Assembly (NCBI RefSeq): GCF_018332715.1
Contig: NZ_BOQP01000057.1
Coordinates: forward strand, 48,852 to 112,851
Origin: Winogradskya consettensis
GTDB lineage: Bacteria; Actinomycetota; Actinomycetes; Mycobacteriales; Micromonosporaceae
Direction: 5' to 3'
Length of the DNA: 64,000 nt
Shown: positions 57,759 to 64,000 of the stretch, piece after piece
Layout: every line of letters starts with the position of its first letter
Numbering within the stretch: the first letter of the stretch is position 1
Translations under genes and position numbers: made by a program
Notes under the pieces: generated by a model
What the model was told of the DNA's origin: nothing
Databases searched by the model: none
Seen by the model: only the letters and a program-made list of their open reading frames with translations

Positions 57759-59320
57759 CTGTCTTGGATCGTCCCGACGTTGCCGTGGAGCCTGCGGGTG
57801 GCACGGCGGGTGCGCTGCCGGGCGTACCGAAGAAAAATCGCACCGACCTGTATCTTGCCGGGGGCCTGACCGCCCTCTGCCTGGTGTTGCTGGCCTGGAA
57901 CATCACGGGCTTCCCGATGGCCAGCGACGACGAGGGGACCTACCTCGCGCAGGCCTGGGCGGTCGCGCACGGCAAGGGCCTCGCCCATTACACCTACTGG
58001 TACGACCACCCGCCGCTCGCCTGGATTCAGCTCGCCGGGCTGTCGTGGCTCCCGGCGCTGGTGTTCCCCACGCTGCTGTCCGTCGCGGGCGGGCGGCTGG
58101 CGATGCTGCCGGTCGAGGCCGTCACGCTGCTGCTGGTCTACGTGATCTGCAAGCGGCTCGGCATGCGCCGGTGGGCGGCCGCGCTGGGACTGCTCACGTT
58201 CGGGCTGTCGCCGCTGGCCCTGACCATGAACCGCCAGATCTACCTGGACAGTTTCGCCGTCATGTGGATGCTCGCGGCGCTCACGCTGGCGTTGTCGCCG
58301 CGCCGGCACCTGTGGCACTACGCCGCTGCCGGGGGTGCCGCCGCGATCGCGGTGCTGTCCAAGGAGACCATGGTCATCACCCTGCCGGCCGTGCTGGTGG
58401 CGATGTGGCAGAAGGCCGCGCGCAGCACGACCCGGCCGTGGGCGTTCGGCGCGTTCGCGAGCGGGCTCGCCCTGGTCGGCATCTTCTACCCGCTGTACGC
58501 CCTGCTGCGCGGCGAGTTGTTCCCCGGCGACGGGCACGTCTCGCTGATCGGGGCGTGGCAGTTCCAGCTGATGTCTCGCTCGGGGTCGGGCAGCGTCTTC
58601 GACGAGGCGTCCGGCTCGGGTGCGCTGATCGACTCGTGGCTCTACTACGACTCCGTCATCCTGTTCGGCGGGCTCGCGGCCACAGTGGTCGCACTGTTCG
58701 TGCGCAAGCTGCGCGCCCCGGGGATCGCGGGCCTGGTCCTGGCGCTGGTCGCGATCCGCCCCGGCGGTTACCTGCCGGCCATGTACGTCGTGCAGGCCCT
58801 GCCGTTCCTCGCGATCCTCATCGCCGGGGTGACCGAGTTCGGGTTCGACAAGCTGCGCCCGGCGCGGGTCTGGTGGCGCTGGACGATCCTCGGCGTCGCC
58901 GTGGTCACCGCACTGGGCTTCGTCGTCCCGCACTGGTACGTCGGGGACCGCCGCGCGCTCGTCGCCAACGACAACGCGCCGTACCAGGAGGCCGCCGACT
59001 ACCTGCGGACGCAATTGCCGGACCGGGCCGGTACGACGCTGGTCGTCGACGACGTGCTCTGGCTCGACGCCGTCCGCGCCGGCTACACCCGCGACAACGT
59101 CATCTGGTTCTACAAACTCGACCTCGACACGGCGGTCGCCGCGCGGCTCGCCAACGGGTGGCGCGACGTCGACTACATCGTCTCCACCCCGGCGCTGCGG
59201 CAGGACCCGAACTCCCTGCCGACGGTCGCCAAGCTGCTCACCAACTCGACGGTGGTCGCGTCGTTCGGCCCGGGCTCCGGGCCGGTCGAGATCCGCCGTG
59301 TCGACAAGGAGAACCCATGA
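57755..59320 (+). CDS. GT39-family membrane glycosyltransferase
   Basis: 521 residues from a GTG that overlaps the previous stop (GTGA), with GGAG ahead. About ten to eleven membrane segments. The first outside loop has ASDDEGTYLAQAWAVA (Asp58, Asp59, Glu60), the acidic catalytic site of PMT/ArnT-type enzymes, and YWYDHPPLAWIQLAGL, the family His-Pro-Pro motif. The C-terminal segment (NVIWFYKLDLDTAVAARLAN) is soluble. It probably moves a sugar from a polyprenyl-phosphate carrier onto the glycan or a protein outside the membrane. The DPM-type gene that follows can make such a donor. Confidence 0.9.
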   Translation: MTVLDRPDVAVEPAGGTAGALPGVPKKNRTDLYLAGGLTALCLVLLAWNITGFPMASDDEGTYLAQAWAVAHGKGLAHYTYWYDHPPLAWIQLAGLSWLPALVFPTLLSVAGGRLAMLPVEAVTLLLVYVICKRLGMRRWAAALGLLTFGLSPLALTMNRQIYLDSFAVMWMLAALTLALSPRRHLWHYAAAGGAAAIAVLSKETMVITLPAVLVAMWQKAARSTTRPWAFGAFASGLALVGIFYPLYALLRGELFPGDGHVSLIGAWQFQLMSRSGSGSVFDEASGSGALIDSWLYYDSVILFGGLAATVVALFVRKLRAPGIAGLVLALVAIRPGGYLPAMYVVQALPFLAILIAGVTEFGFDKLRPARVWWRWTILGVAVVTALGFVVPHWYVGDRRALVANDNAPYQEAADYLRTQLPDRAGTTLVVDDVLWLDAVRAGYTRDNVIWFYKLDLDTAVAARLANGWRDVDYIVSTPALRQDPNSLPTVAKLLTNSTVVASFGPGSGPVEIRRVDKENP

Positions 59321-60513
59321 CTCTCGAAATGACACCGCCGGTCGTCGTCCCCGCTCCCGCCCGGATCCGCCTCACCGGTCAGATCGGTGTCCTGCAGGTG
59401 CCCACCGCGCTCAAACAGAGCGTGGTGATACCCACCTTCAACGAGCGCGACAACATAGGTGCTCTCCTGGAACGCCTCACCGCGGTGCTGCCCGCCGGCG
59501 AGACGGAGATCATCTTCGTCGACGACAGCACCGACGACACCCCGGACCTGATCCTGCAGGCGGCCATGGACTGCCCGCTGCCCGTCACGGTGTATCACCG
59601 CGACCACGCGATCGGAGGTCTCGGCGGCGCGGTCGTCGAGGGGATGCGGCACGCCCGGGGCGCGTGGATCGTCGTCATGGACGCCGATCTGCAGCACCCG
59701 CCGGAGATGGTGCCGCGGCTCATCGCCGCCGGCACCCGGGACGGCGCCGACCTCGTCGTCGGCACCCGCTACGCCGGCGGAGGCAGCACCGACGGGCTCT
59801 CCGCCGGGTACCGCCGGCTCGTCTCCAGCGGCAGCACCCTGCTGACCAAACTCGTCTTCCGCAACTCGCTGCTGCGGGTGAGCGACCCGATGAGCGGGCT
59901 GTTCGCCGTGCGGGCCAGCTCCCTCGACGTCGGCGAGCTGCGCCCCGAGGGCTTCAAGGTGCTGCTGGAGCTGCTCGTCCGCAACCGGCCCGGCCGCATC
60001 GGCGAGGTGCCGTACGCGTTCCAGCAGCGCCACGCCGGCGTTTCCAAGTCGAGCTTCGCCGAGGGCGCCCGCTTCCTGAAGCACCTGGCGATCCTGCGAT
60101 TCGGCGCGCAGCGTACCCGGATCCTGGCCTTCGCCCTGATCGGTATCTCCGGCCTGATCCCCAACCAGCTCGCGCTCTGGCTGCTCGCCCACGTCGCCGG
60201 GGTGCACTACGTCCCCGCCGCCATCGTGGCCAATGTGATCGCCGTGGGCTGGAACTTTGCCCTGACCGACTCGTTGCTCTATCGCAACCGCCGTCATCGC
60301 AGCCTCAGCGGGCGGATGACCCGGTTCTTCCTCATGGGCAACGCTGACCTGCTGCTGCGCATCCCGCTGCTCGCCGTGCTCGTCGACGGCGTCCACCTCG
60401 GGGTGCTGGTGGCCAACCTGATCACGCTCGTCGCCTCGTTCGTCGTGCGGTTCCTGATTCTCGACCGGGTGATCTATTTGAACAAGCCGAAGACCCTGGA
60501 GGCCGCCGGATGA
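59317..60513 (+). CDS. DPM-type GT2 fused to GtrA membrane domain
   Basis: 398 residues; ATG overlaps the previous stop (ATGA). Residues about 35-255 are a dolichyl-phosphate-mannose-synthase-like GT2: VVIPTFNERDNIGALLERLT, EIIFVDDSTDDTPDLILQAA, IVVMDADLQHPPEMVPRLIA, DPMSGLFAVRASSLDVGELR, VPYAFQQRHAGVSKSSFAEG. Residues about 270-390 are a GtrA domain with four membrane segments (FALIGISGLIPNQLALWLLA, MTRFFLMGNADLLLRIPLLA). It should build polyprenyl-phosphate-hexose and may help flip it across the membrane. That product is the expected donor for the GT39 enzyme encoded just upstream. Confidence 0.93.
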   Translation: MTLEMTPPVVVPAPARIRLTGQIGVLQVPTALKQSVVIPTFNERDNIGALLERLTAVLPAGETEIIFVDDSTDDTPDLILQAAMDCPLPVTVYHRDHAIGGLGGAVVEGMRHARGAWIVVMDADLQHPPEMVPRLIAAGTRDGADLVVGTRYAGGGSTDGLSAGYRRLVSSGSTLLTKLVFRNSLLRVSDPMSGLFAVRASSLDVGELRPEGFKVLLELLVRNRPGRIGEVPYAFQQRHAGVSKSSFAEGARFLKHLAILRFGAQRTRILAFALIGISGLIPNQLALWLLAHVAGVHYVPAAIVANVIAVGWNFALTDSLLYRNRRHRSLSGRMTRFFLMGNADLLLRIPLLAVLVDGVHLGVLVANLITLVASFVVRFLILDRVIYLNKPKTLEAAG

Positions 60514-62606
60514 CCTCCGCACCTTCACGTCCCCTTTTCAGCGGCGCGAACCGCGTACGCATCGCCCAGGTCCTGGTTCTGACCCTGGTCCTGGTCGTCC
60601 TCGTCCCCGGCCGGTCCTCGGCCGGGGCGAACCTGCTCGCCAACGGCGGCCTCGAAGCGGTCGACTCCACCGGCTTCCCCCTGTGCTGGGAGAAGTCCGG
60701 CTGGGGCGACAGCACGCACACGTTCGAGGTCAGCCACGCCGCGCCGCACGGCGGCGCCAACGCCATGAAGGTCACGGTCGCCGCGATCTCCAACGGCGAC
60801 CGCAAGGCGATGATGCTGGAGAACCCGTCCTGCGCCCCGAACGTCACGCCGGGGCACCAGTACGACGCCTCTGCCTGGTACAAGTCGACCACCGCGAACA
60901 CCGTCATGACGATCTTCCGGCACGACGTCGCCCAGGGCTGGACGTACTGGACCGACCTCGCCACGCTGCCGGTCGCGAACGCGTGGACGAAGAAGACGGT
61001 CCGCACCCCGGTCGTGCCACCCGGCACCGACCAGATCGCCTGGGGCATCACCATCTACGGCGTCGGCATCCTCGAGACCGACGACTACACCCTCATCGAC
61101 GCGACCGAGGACACCCCCGGCACCACCTGCAGCGCCGGCGCCGCCTGCACCAAGGGCGCGTGGCAGGTCATGCCGTTCAACTCGCCCGTCCGCGCCATCC
61201 ACACCGTCGTCCTCAAGAACGGTGACGTCCTGCTGGTCGCCGGCTCGGGCAACGACCCGGACGCGTTCGCGCAGGGCACCTTCAAGACCTCGGTCTACCA
61301 CCCCCGCACGGGCACGTTCACCGCCGTGGCCACCCCCGCCGACCTGTTCTGCTCCGGGCACGTCCAGCTCTCCGACGGCCGCGTGCTCATCATGGGCGGT
61401 AACAAGGACTACCCGGCGGCGGACGCCAGCCACGGGTACAAGGGGCTCAAGGACTCGTACATCTTCGACCCGGCCACCTCGGCGTACACGAAGGTCAACG
61501 ACATGTCGGCCGGCTCGTGGTACCCGTCCGCCACCGTCATGGGCAACGGCGACGTCATCTCGCTCGGCGGTCTCGGCGAGGACTCGTCCGGCACGGTCGC
61601 CACGCAGTACTTCAACGCCGCCCAGCAGCGCTGGCTCAGCCTCGGCGAGACCAAGCAGACGTGGAACTTCTGGGGCCTCTACCCGTCCATGATCCTCATG
61701 CAGGACGGCCGGCTCTTCTACTCCGGCAGCCACGTCTTCGGCAACGGCACCCCCGGCACCGGCGCCTCCATCTACAACTACGGCACCGAGGCCATCACCC
61801 CGGTCGGCGGGCTGCAGCGCAAGGACGAACGCGACCAGTCCATGAGCGTCCTCCTGCCACCCGCCCAGGACCAGCGGGTCCTCACCATCGGCGGCGGCAA
61901 CATCGACAGCAACCCCGACGCCAACCGCCTCACCGACATCATCGACCTCAAACAGGCCAACCCGGTCTATCAACCCGGTCCGCTGCTGCCCTCCGGCACG
62001 ATGACCGGCGGTGTCCCGCAAACCGCCACCCAGGGCAAGATGTACGTCTCCACCGTCCTGCTCCCCGACGGCAAGGTCTTCGAAACCGGAGGCGGCCTGC
62101 ACAACCGGGCCGACCCGGTCTACGAAGCCTCCATGTTCGACCCGGTCACCAGCACCTTCAACGCCGGCATGGCCACCGACCCCGTCCCGCGCACCTACCA
62201 CTCGTCCGCCTTCCTGCTCCCCGACGGCCGCGTCATGGCAGTCGGCGACAACCCGGGCGACGGCTCCTTCGACATGCGCATCTCCGTCTACTCCCCGCCC
62301 TACCTCTTCAAGGGCTCAAGACCCCAGATCACTTCACTCTCGGGTACGCAGTGGGCGTACGGCAGCACCAACACCATCAAGGTCGACGAGCCGATCACCC
62401 GCGCCGCCCTCATCCGCCCCGAAGCGGTCACCCACTCCAGCGACCCGAACCAGCGTTTCGTCGACCTCCCCATGACGGTCAACGGCACCACCATCGGCCT
62501 CAACCTCACGAGCAACCCCAACCTGGCACCCCCCGGCTGGTACATGCTCTTCGCCCTCGGCACCAACGGCGTGCCGTCCGTCGCAGAATGGGTCCACGTC
62601 GGATGA
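60510..62606 (+). CDS. Secreted copper radical oxidase (GlxA/galactose oxidase-like) with CBM-like domain
   Basis: 698 residues; the ATG overlaps the previous stop. A signal or membrane anchor (VLVLTLVLVVLVPGRSSAGA) is followed by a CBM4/9-like domain (about 38-205: NLLANGGLEAVDSTGFPLCW, YDASAWYKSTTANTVMTIFR). Then come kelch/propeller repeats and a DUF1929 C-terminal domain. The copper site is complete: Cys281 (LFCSGHV) for the thioether to Tyr338 (GSWYPSATV), axial Tyr563 and His564 (RTYHSSAFLLPDGRV), and His642 (AVTHSSDPNQRF). Such enzymes oxidise primary alcohols of sugars to aldehydes and release H2O2. In Streptomyces GlxA works with CslA at hyphal tips. The five genes here are translationally coupled. 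Confidence 0.93.
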   Translation: MTSAPSRPLFSGANRVRIAQVLVLTLVLVVLVPGRSSAGANLLANGGLEAVDSTGFPLCWEKSGWGDSTHTFEVSHAAPHGGANAMKVTVAAISNGDRKAMMLENPSCAPNVTPGHQYDASAWYKSTTANTVMTIFRHDVAQGWTYWTDLATLPVANAWTKKTVRTPVVPPGTDQIAWGITIYGVGILETDDYTLIDATEDTPGTTCSAGAACTKGAWQVMPFNSPVRAIHTVVLKNGDVLLVAGSGNDPDAFAQGTFKTSVYHPRTGTFTAVATPADLFCSGHVQLSDGRVLIMGGNKDYPAADASHGYKGLKDSYIFDPATSAYTKVNDMSAGSWYPSATVMGNGDVISLGGLGEDSSGTVATQYFNAAQQRWLSLGETKQTWNFWGLYPSMILMQDGRLFYSGSHVFGNGTPGTGASIYNYGTEAITPVGGLQRKDERDQSMSVLLPPAQDQRVLTIGGGNIDSNPDANRLTDIIDLKQANPVYQPGPLLPSGTMTGGVPQTATQGKMYVSTVLLPDGKVFETGGGLHNRADPVYEASMFDPVTSTFNAGMATDPVPRTYHSSAFLLPDGRVMAVGDNPGDGSFDMRISVYSPPYLFKGSRPQITSLSGTQWAYGSTNTIKVDEPITRAALIRPEAVTHSSDPNQRFVDLPMTVNGTTIGLNLTSNPNLAPPGWYMLFALGTNGVPSVAEWVHVG

Positions 62607-63091
62607 ACCGCACCCGCCTCACCCTCGCCGCCGTCACCGGCATCGCCGCCATCTTCACCATGACCGGCATGGCCGTAGCCACCCTCCGCGCCCCCTCCAT
62701 CCCCGCCGCCATCCCCGCCGCCACCGCCGTCCCCGAACCCACCGACACCACCTGGCCCCTCAACCTCCCCCCAGCCGCCGACCCCACCCCCACCACCCAG
62801 CCCCCACCCGGCACCCCGGCCCCCTACGTCCAACCCTTCGCCGACCAACCAGACACCAAAGACCTGGCCCCCAGGCCCTCCCCCAAAACCCCGGTCAAAA
62901 TGCCCGCCTTCGCCGACGGCTGCAACCACGCCTACGGCACCCGCAACCAATGCGTCCCCCTCGAGTTCCCCCCAGGCACAACCGACAAATGCACCTGGCT
63001 GAAATCCCACGGCTTCAAAAAACTCACCGTCCAAGGCAAGGACACCCACCTCCTGGACCGCAACGCCAACCACACCGCCTGCGACGGCTAA
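62603..63091 (+). CDS. Small secreted Pro-rich protein with excalibur-like C-terminus
   Basis: 162 residues; the ATG overlaps the oxidase stop. One N-terminal membrane/signal segment (LAAVTGIAAIFTMTGMAVAT), a Pro/Thr-rich linker (residues about 30-100), then a Cys domain: GCNHAYGTRNQCVPLEFPPG, TTDKCTWLKSHGFKKLTVQG, LDRNANHTACDG. The closing LDxNxNxxACD resembles the calcium-binding excalibur motif DxDxDGxxCE, with one acidic position changed. It is probably exported to the wall, and may bind the glycan or calcium. It ends the operon. Function inferred from place only. Confidence 0.8.
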   Translation: MNRTRLTLAAVTGIAAIFTMTGMAVATLRAPSIPAAIPAATAVPEPTDTTWPLNLPPAADPTPTTQPPPGTPAPYVQPFADQPDTKDLAPRPSPKTPVKMPAFADGCNHAYGTRNQCVPLEFPPGTTDKCTWLKSHGFKKLTVQGKDTHLLDRNANHTACDG

Positions 63092-63111
63092 CCTCCCCAC
63101 CCCCCGCTCGC

Positions 63112-63550
63112 CGGGTCGTCCGGGCCTGCTCGCCGGGCTGACCATTTCTGCTTGCCGGGTCGTCCGGGCCTGCTCGCCGGGCTGACTACTTCTGCTTGCC
63201 GGGTTGTCCGGGCCTGCTCGCCGGGCCGGACGGCTCGGCTTGCCGGGTTGCTCGGCCCGGTTTGCCGGTTTGCCGGTTGCCTGTTTGCCTGTTTGCCGGG
63301 CCGGACGGCTTGGCTCGGTTCGCCGGGTTGCTCGGCCCGGTTTGTCGGTTGCCTGCGTGGTGTGACGGGATGCTCGGCGAACTTGGGGGTCGCTCACAGG
63401 CTCACAGGCTCGGTCTGTCGGGTTACCCGGCTGATTCCGCTTGCCCGGGTTGCTTTGCCAGCCCACTGAGGTGGCGGCCGGGCTATGTGGCTGGCGTTGC
63501 CCTGCCGGGTTGCCCTGCCGGCTCGCTCTGCGCGCCTACAGGTTCGGCCT
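63112..63550. repeat. Strand-asymmetric, repeat-rich noncoding region
   Basis: Three 44-bp tandem units (beginning at 63112, 63156 and 63200, core GCCGGGTCGTCCGGGCCTG) decay into shorter CGGGTTGCTCGGCCCGGTTTG and TTTGCC repeats as far as about 63550. The plus strand has almost no A and is rich in G, T and C. The open frames it contains on either strand are compositional. No gene is convincing between 63092 and 63797. Confidence 0.75.
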
Positions 63551-63665
63551 GCCGGGCAGCCAGCCAGGCTTGCCGTTTTTCTAACGGCGCCCAGGGATCA
63601 TCCACCTGGCCTACGGCGATGCCCTTCTGGCCGCCCGCACCACCGACTAACCGAATCCCTCTTCC

Positions 63666-63694
63666 GGTGCTCGTCGCTTTCCGCGACGGGCACC
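63666..63694. terminator. Hairpin downstream of the repeat region
   Basis: A 12-bp stem with one G-T wobble (63666-63677 with 63683-63694, five-base loop). No T tail. It may end a transcript coming from the left or shield the next promoter. Just before it, IHLAYGDALLAARTTD followed by TAA (63599-63649) reads like the tail of a lost gene. Confidence 0.45.
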
Positions 63695-63797
63695 ATTGCC
63701 GTCCACCCCCTCAAGTACGCACCACCTCAGCCGACCATGTCCGTAAGCCAGAGCACCGCTCCGGGCAATGCCACCCCGCGCCCGAGGAGCCCTCCCC

Positions 63798-64000
63798 ATG
63801 TCCCACCCCCCGACCAACCACCAATCCTGGCCGCCGCCCTACTACCAACAGCAACTCGACTACCAGCAGCAACACCCCGACCCCTACCTGCCTTACGCCT
63901 TTCCCCCTGCCGCATCGAGTCCGGGGTTCTCGAGTCCTGCTGTCTTCGCACCCGTCACCTCCGCGCCTGCCATGTGGGATGGCCCTGCGGTCTCGGGCCC
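63798..64000 (+). CDS. N-terminus of a Pro/Gln/Tyr-rich protein (cut by window end)
   Basis: From the ATG at 63798, with GAGGAG 8 nt upstream, 67 complete codons are visible: MSHPPTNHQSWPPPYYQQQL, DYQQQHPDPYLPYAFPPAAS, and so on. The low-complexity Pro/Gln/Tyr composition is typical of disordered N-termini that precede membrane or kinase domains in actinobacteria. The gene runs out of the window, so its function is open. Confidence 0.6.
   Translation, partial: MSHPPTNHQSWPPPYYQQQLDYQQQHPDPYLPYAFPPAASSPGFSSPAVFAPVTSAPAMWDGPAVSG

Noticed and set aside
62300..63466. Minus-strand 388-residue open frame through the repeat region
   Set aside because: Its sequence is repeat-derived Pro/Arg/Gly and then antisense to the oxidase and small protein genes.
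1..64000. tRNA, rRNA, CRISPR arrays, insertion sequences, integrases and attachment sites
   Set aside because: Looked for throughout; no cloverleaf, ribosomal sequence, spaced direct-repeat array or transposase/integrase motif was seen.

Overview
The window is 64 kb of very high G+C DNA from an actinomycete. Third codon positions are almost always G or C, GTG and TTG starts are frequent, many genes are joined by ATGA or GTGA stop-start overlaps, and CGTACG/GTACGC words recur throughout. The families present (SigB/SigF-type sigma factor, MmyB-type XRE regulators, SARP-type ATPase, DUF2277, DUF1996, copper radical oxidase) suggest a filamentous actinobacterium, perhaps Micromonosporaceae such as Actinoplanes. 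That placement is inference. I found no rRNA, tRNA or CRISPR array.

Layout. 0.05-6.1 kb: an SRPBCC protein, a secreted 3D/beta-barrel lipoprotein, DUF2277, a large secreted M4 metalloprotease and a LuxR-type regulator. 6.1-11.8 kb: a complete LacI-controlled beta-glucoside locus (repressor, binding protein, two permeases, GH1 glucosidase) with three copies of one operator, two of them fused into a 30-bp perfect palindrome. 11.8-12.75 kb: two adjacent decayed genes. 12.8-22.7 kb: housekeeping and regulatory genes, including a GT39 membrane protein, a WYL regulator with a divergent hydrolase, a stress-type sigma factor with a SigB-type promoter in front of it, a coupled YVTN-propeller/DMT-transporter pair, DUF427 and YbaK. 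22.7-26.0 kb: an accessory-looking stretch of orphan genes, sparse coding and short tandem repeats.

26.0-35.3 kb: a sugar catabolic locus with a DeoR regulator, GH4 glycosidase, SIS (AgaS-like) isomerase/deaminase, ABC importer without an ATPase, PfkB kinase, a 1-phosphofructokinase/tagatose-6-phosphate kinase and a class II tagatose/fructose-bisphosphate aldolase. The set fits uptake and tagatose-type breakdown of a galactosyl or galactosaminyl compound. Inverted CGTTTG/CAAACG elements lie in its control regions. 35.3-39.4 kb: a GNAT gene stopped by one amber codon, an MFS exporter with twin TetR-type operators and its TetR regulator, and a haloacetate-dehalogenase-like hydrolase carrying an 18-bp tandem repeat. 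39.4-53 kb: a SARP-type ATPase regulator, a zinc-ribbon membrane protein, a saccharopine-dehydrogenase-like enzyme, a GNAT, a hybrid kinase/receiver/PAS-kinase signalling cluster, a DUF1707 pair, a CBS protein, an SDR and an XRE regulator. 53.1-53.4 kb looks like the scar of a deleted divergent EamA/LysR pair.

53.4-63.1 kb: a secreted CBM6-DUF1996 protein and an aldo/keto reductase with a strong terminator, then an AT-richer leader and a tightly overlapping five-gene operon: CslA-like GT2 synthase, GT39 glycosyltransferase, DPM-GtrA fusion, secreted copper radical oxidase (GlxA-like, with an N-terminal carbohydrate-binding-like domain) and a small secreted excalibur-like protein. This is the most interesting system here: it looks like an extended CslA-GlxA surface-glycan assembly and oxidation pathway. 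A G/T-rich, repeat-rich 0.6-kb segment follows, and the window ends in the start of a Pro/Gln/Tyr-rich ORF.
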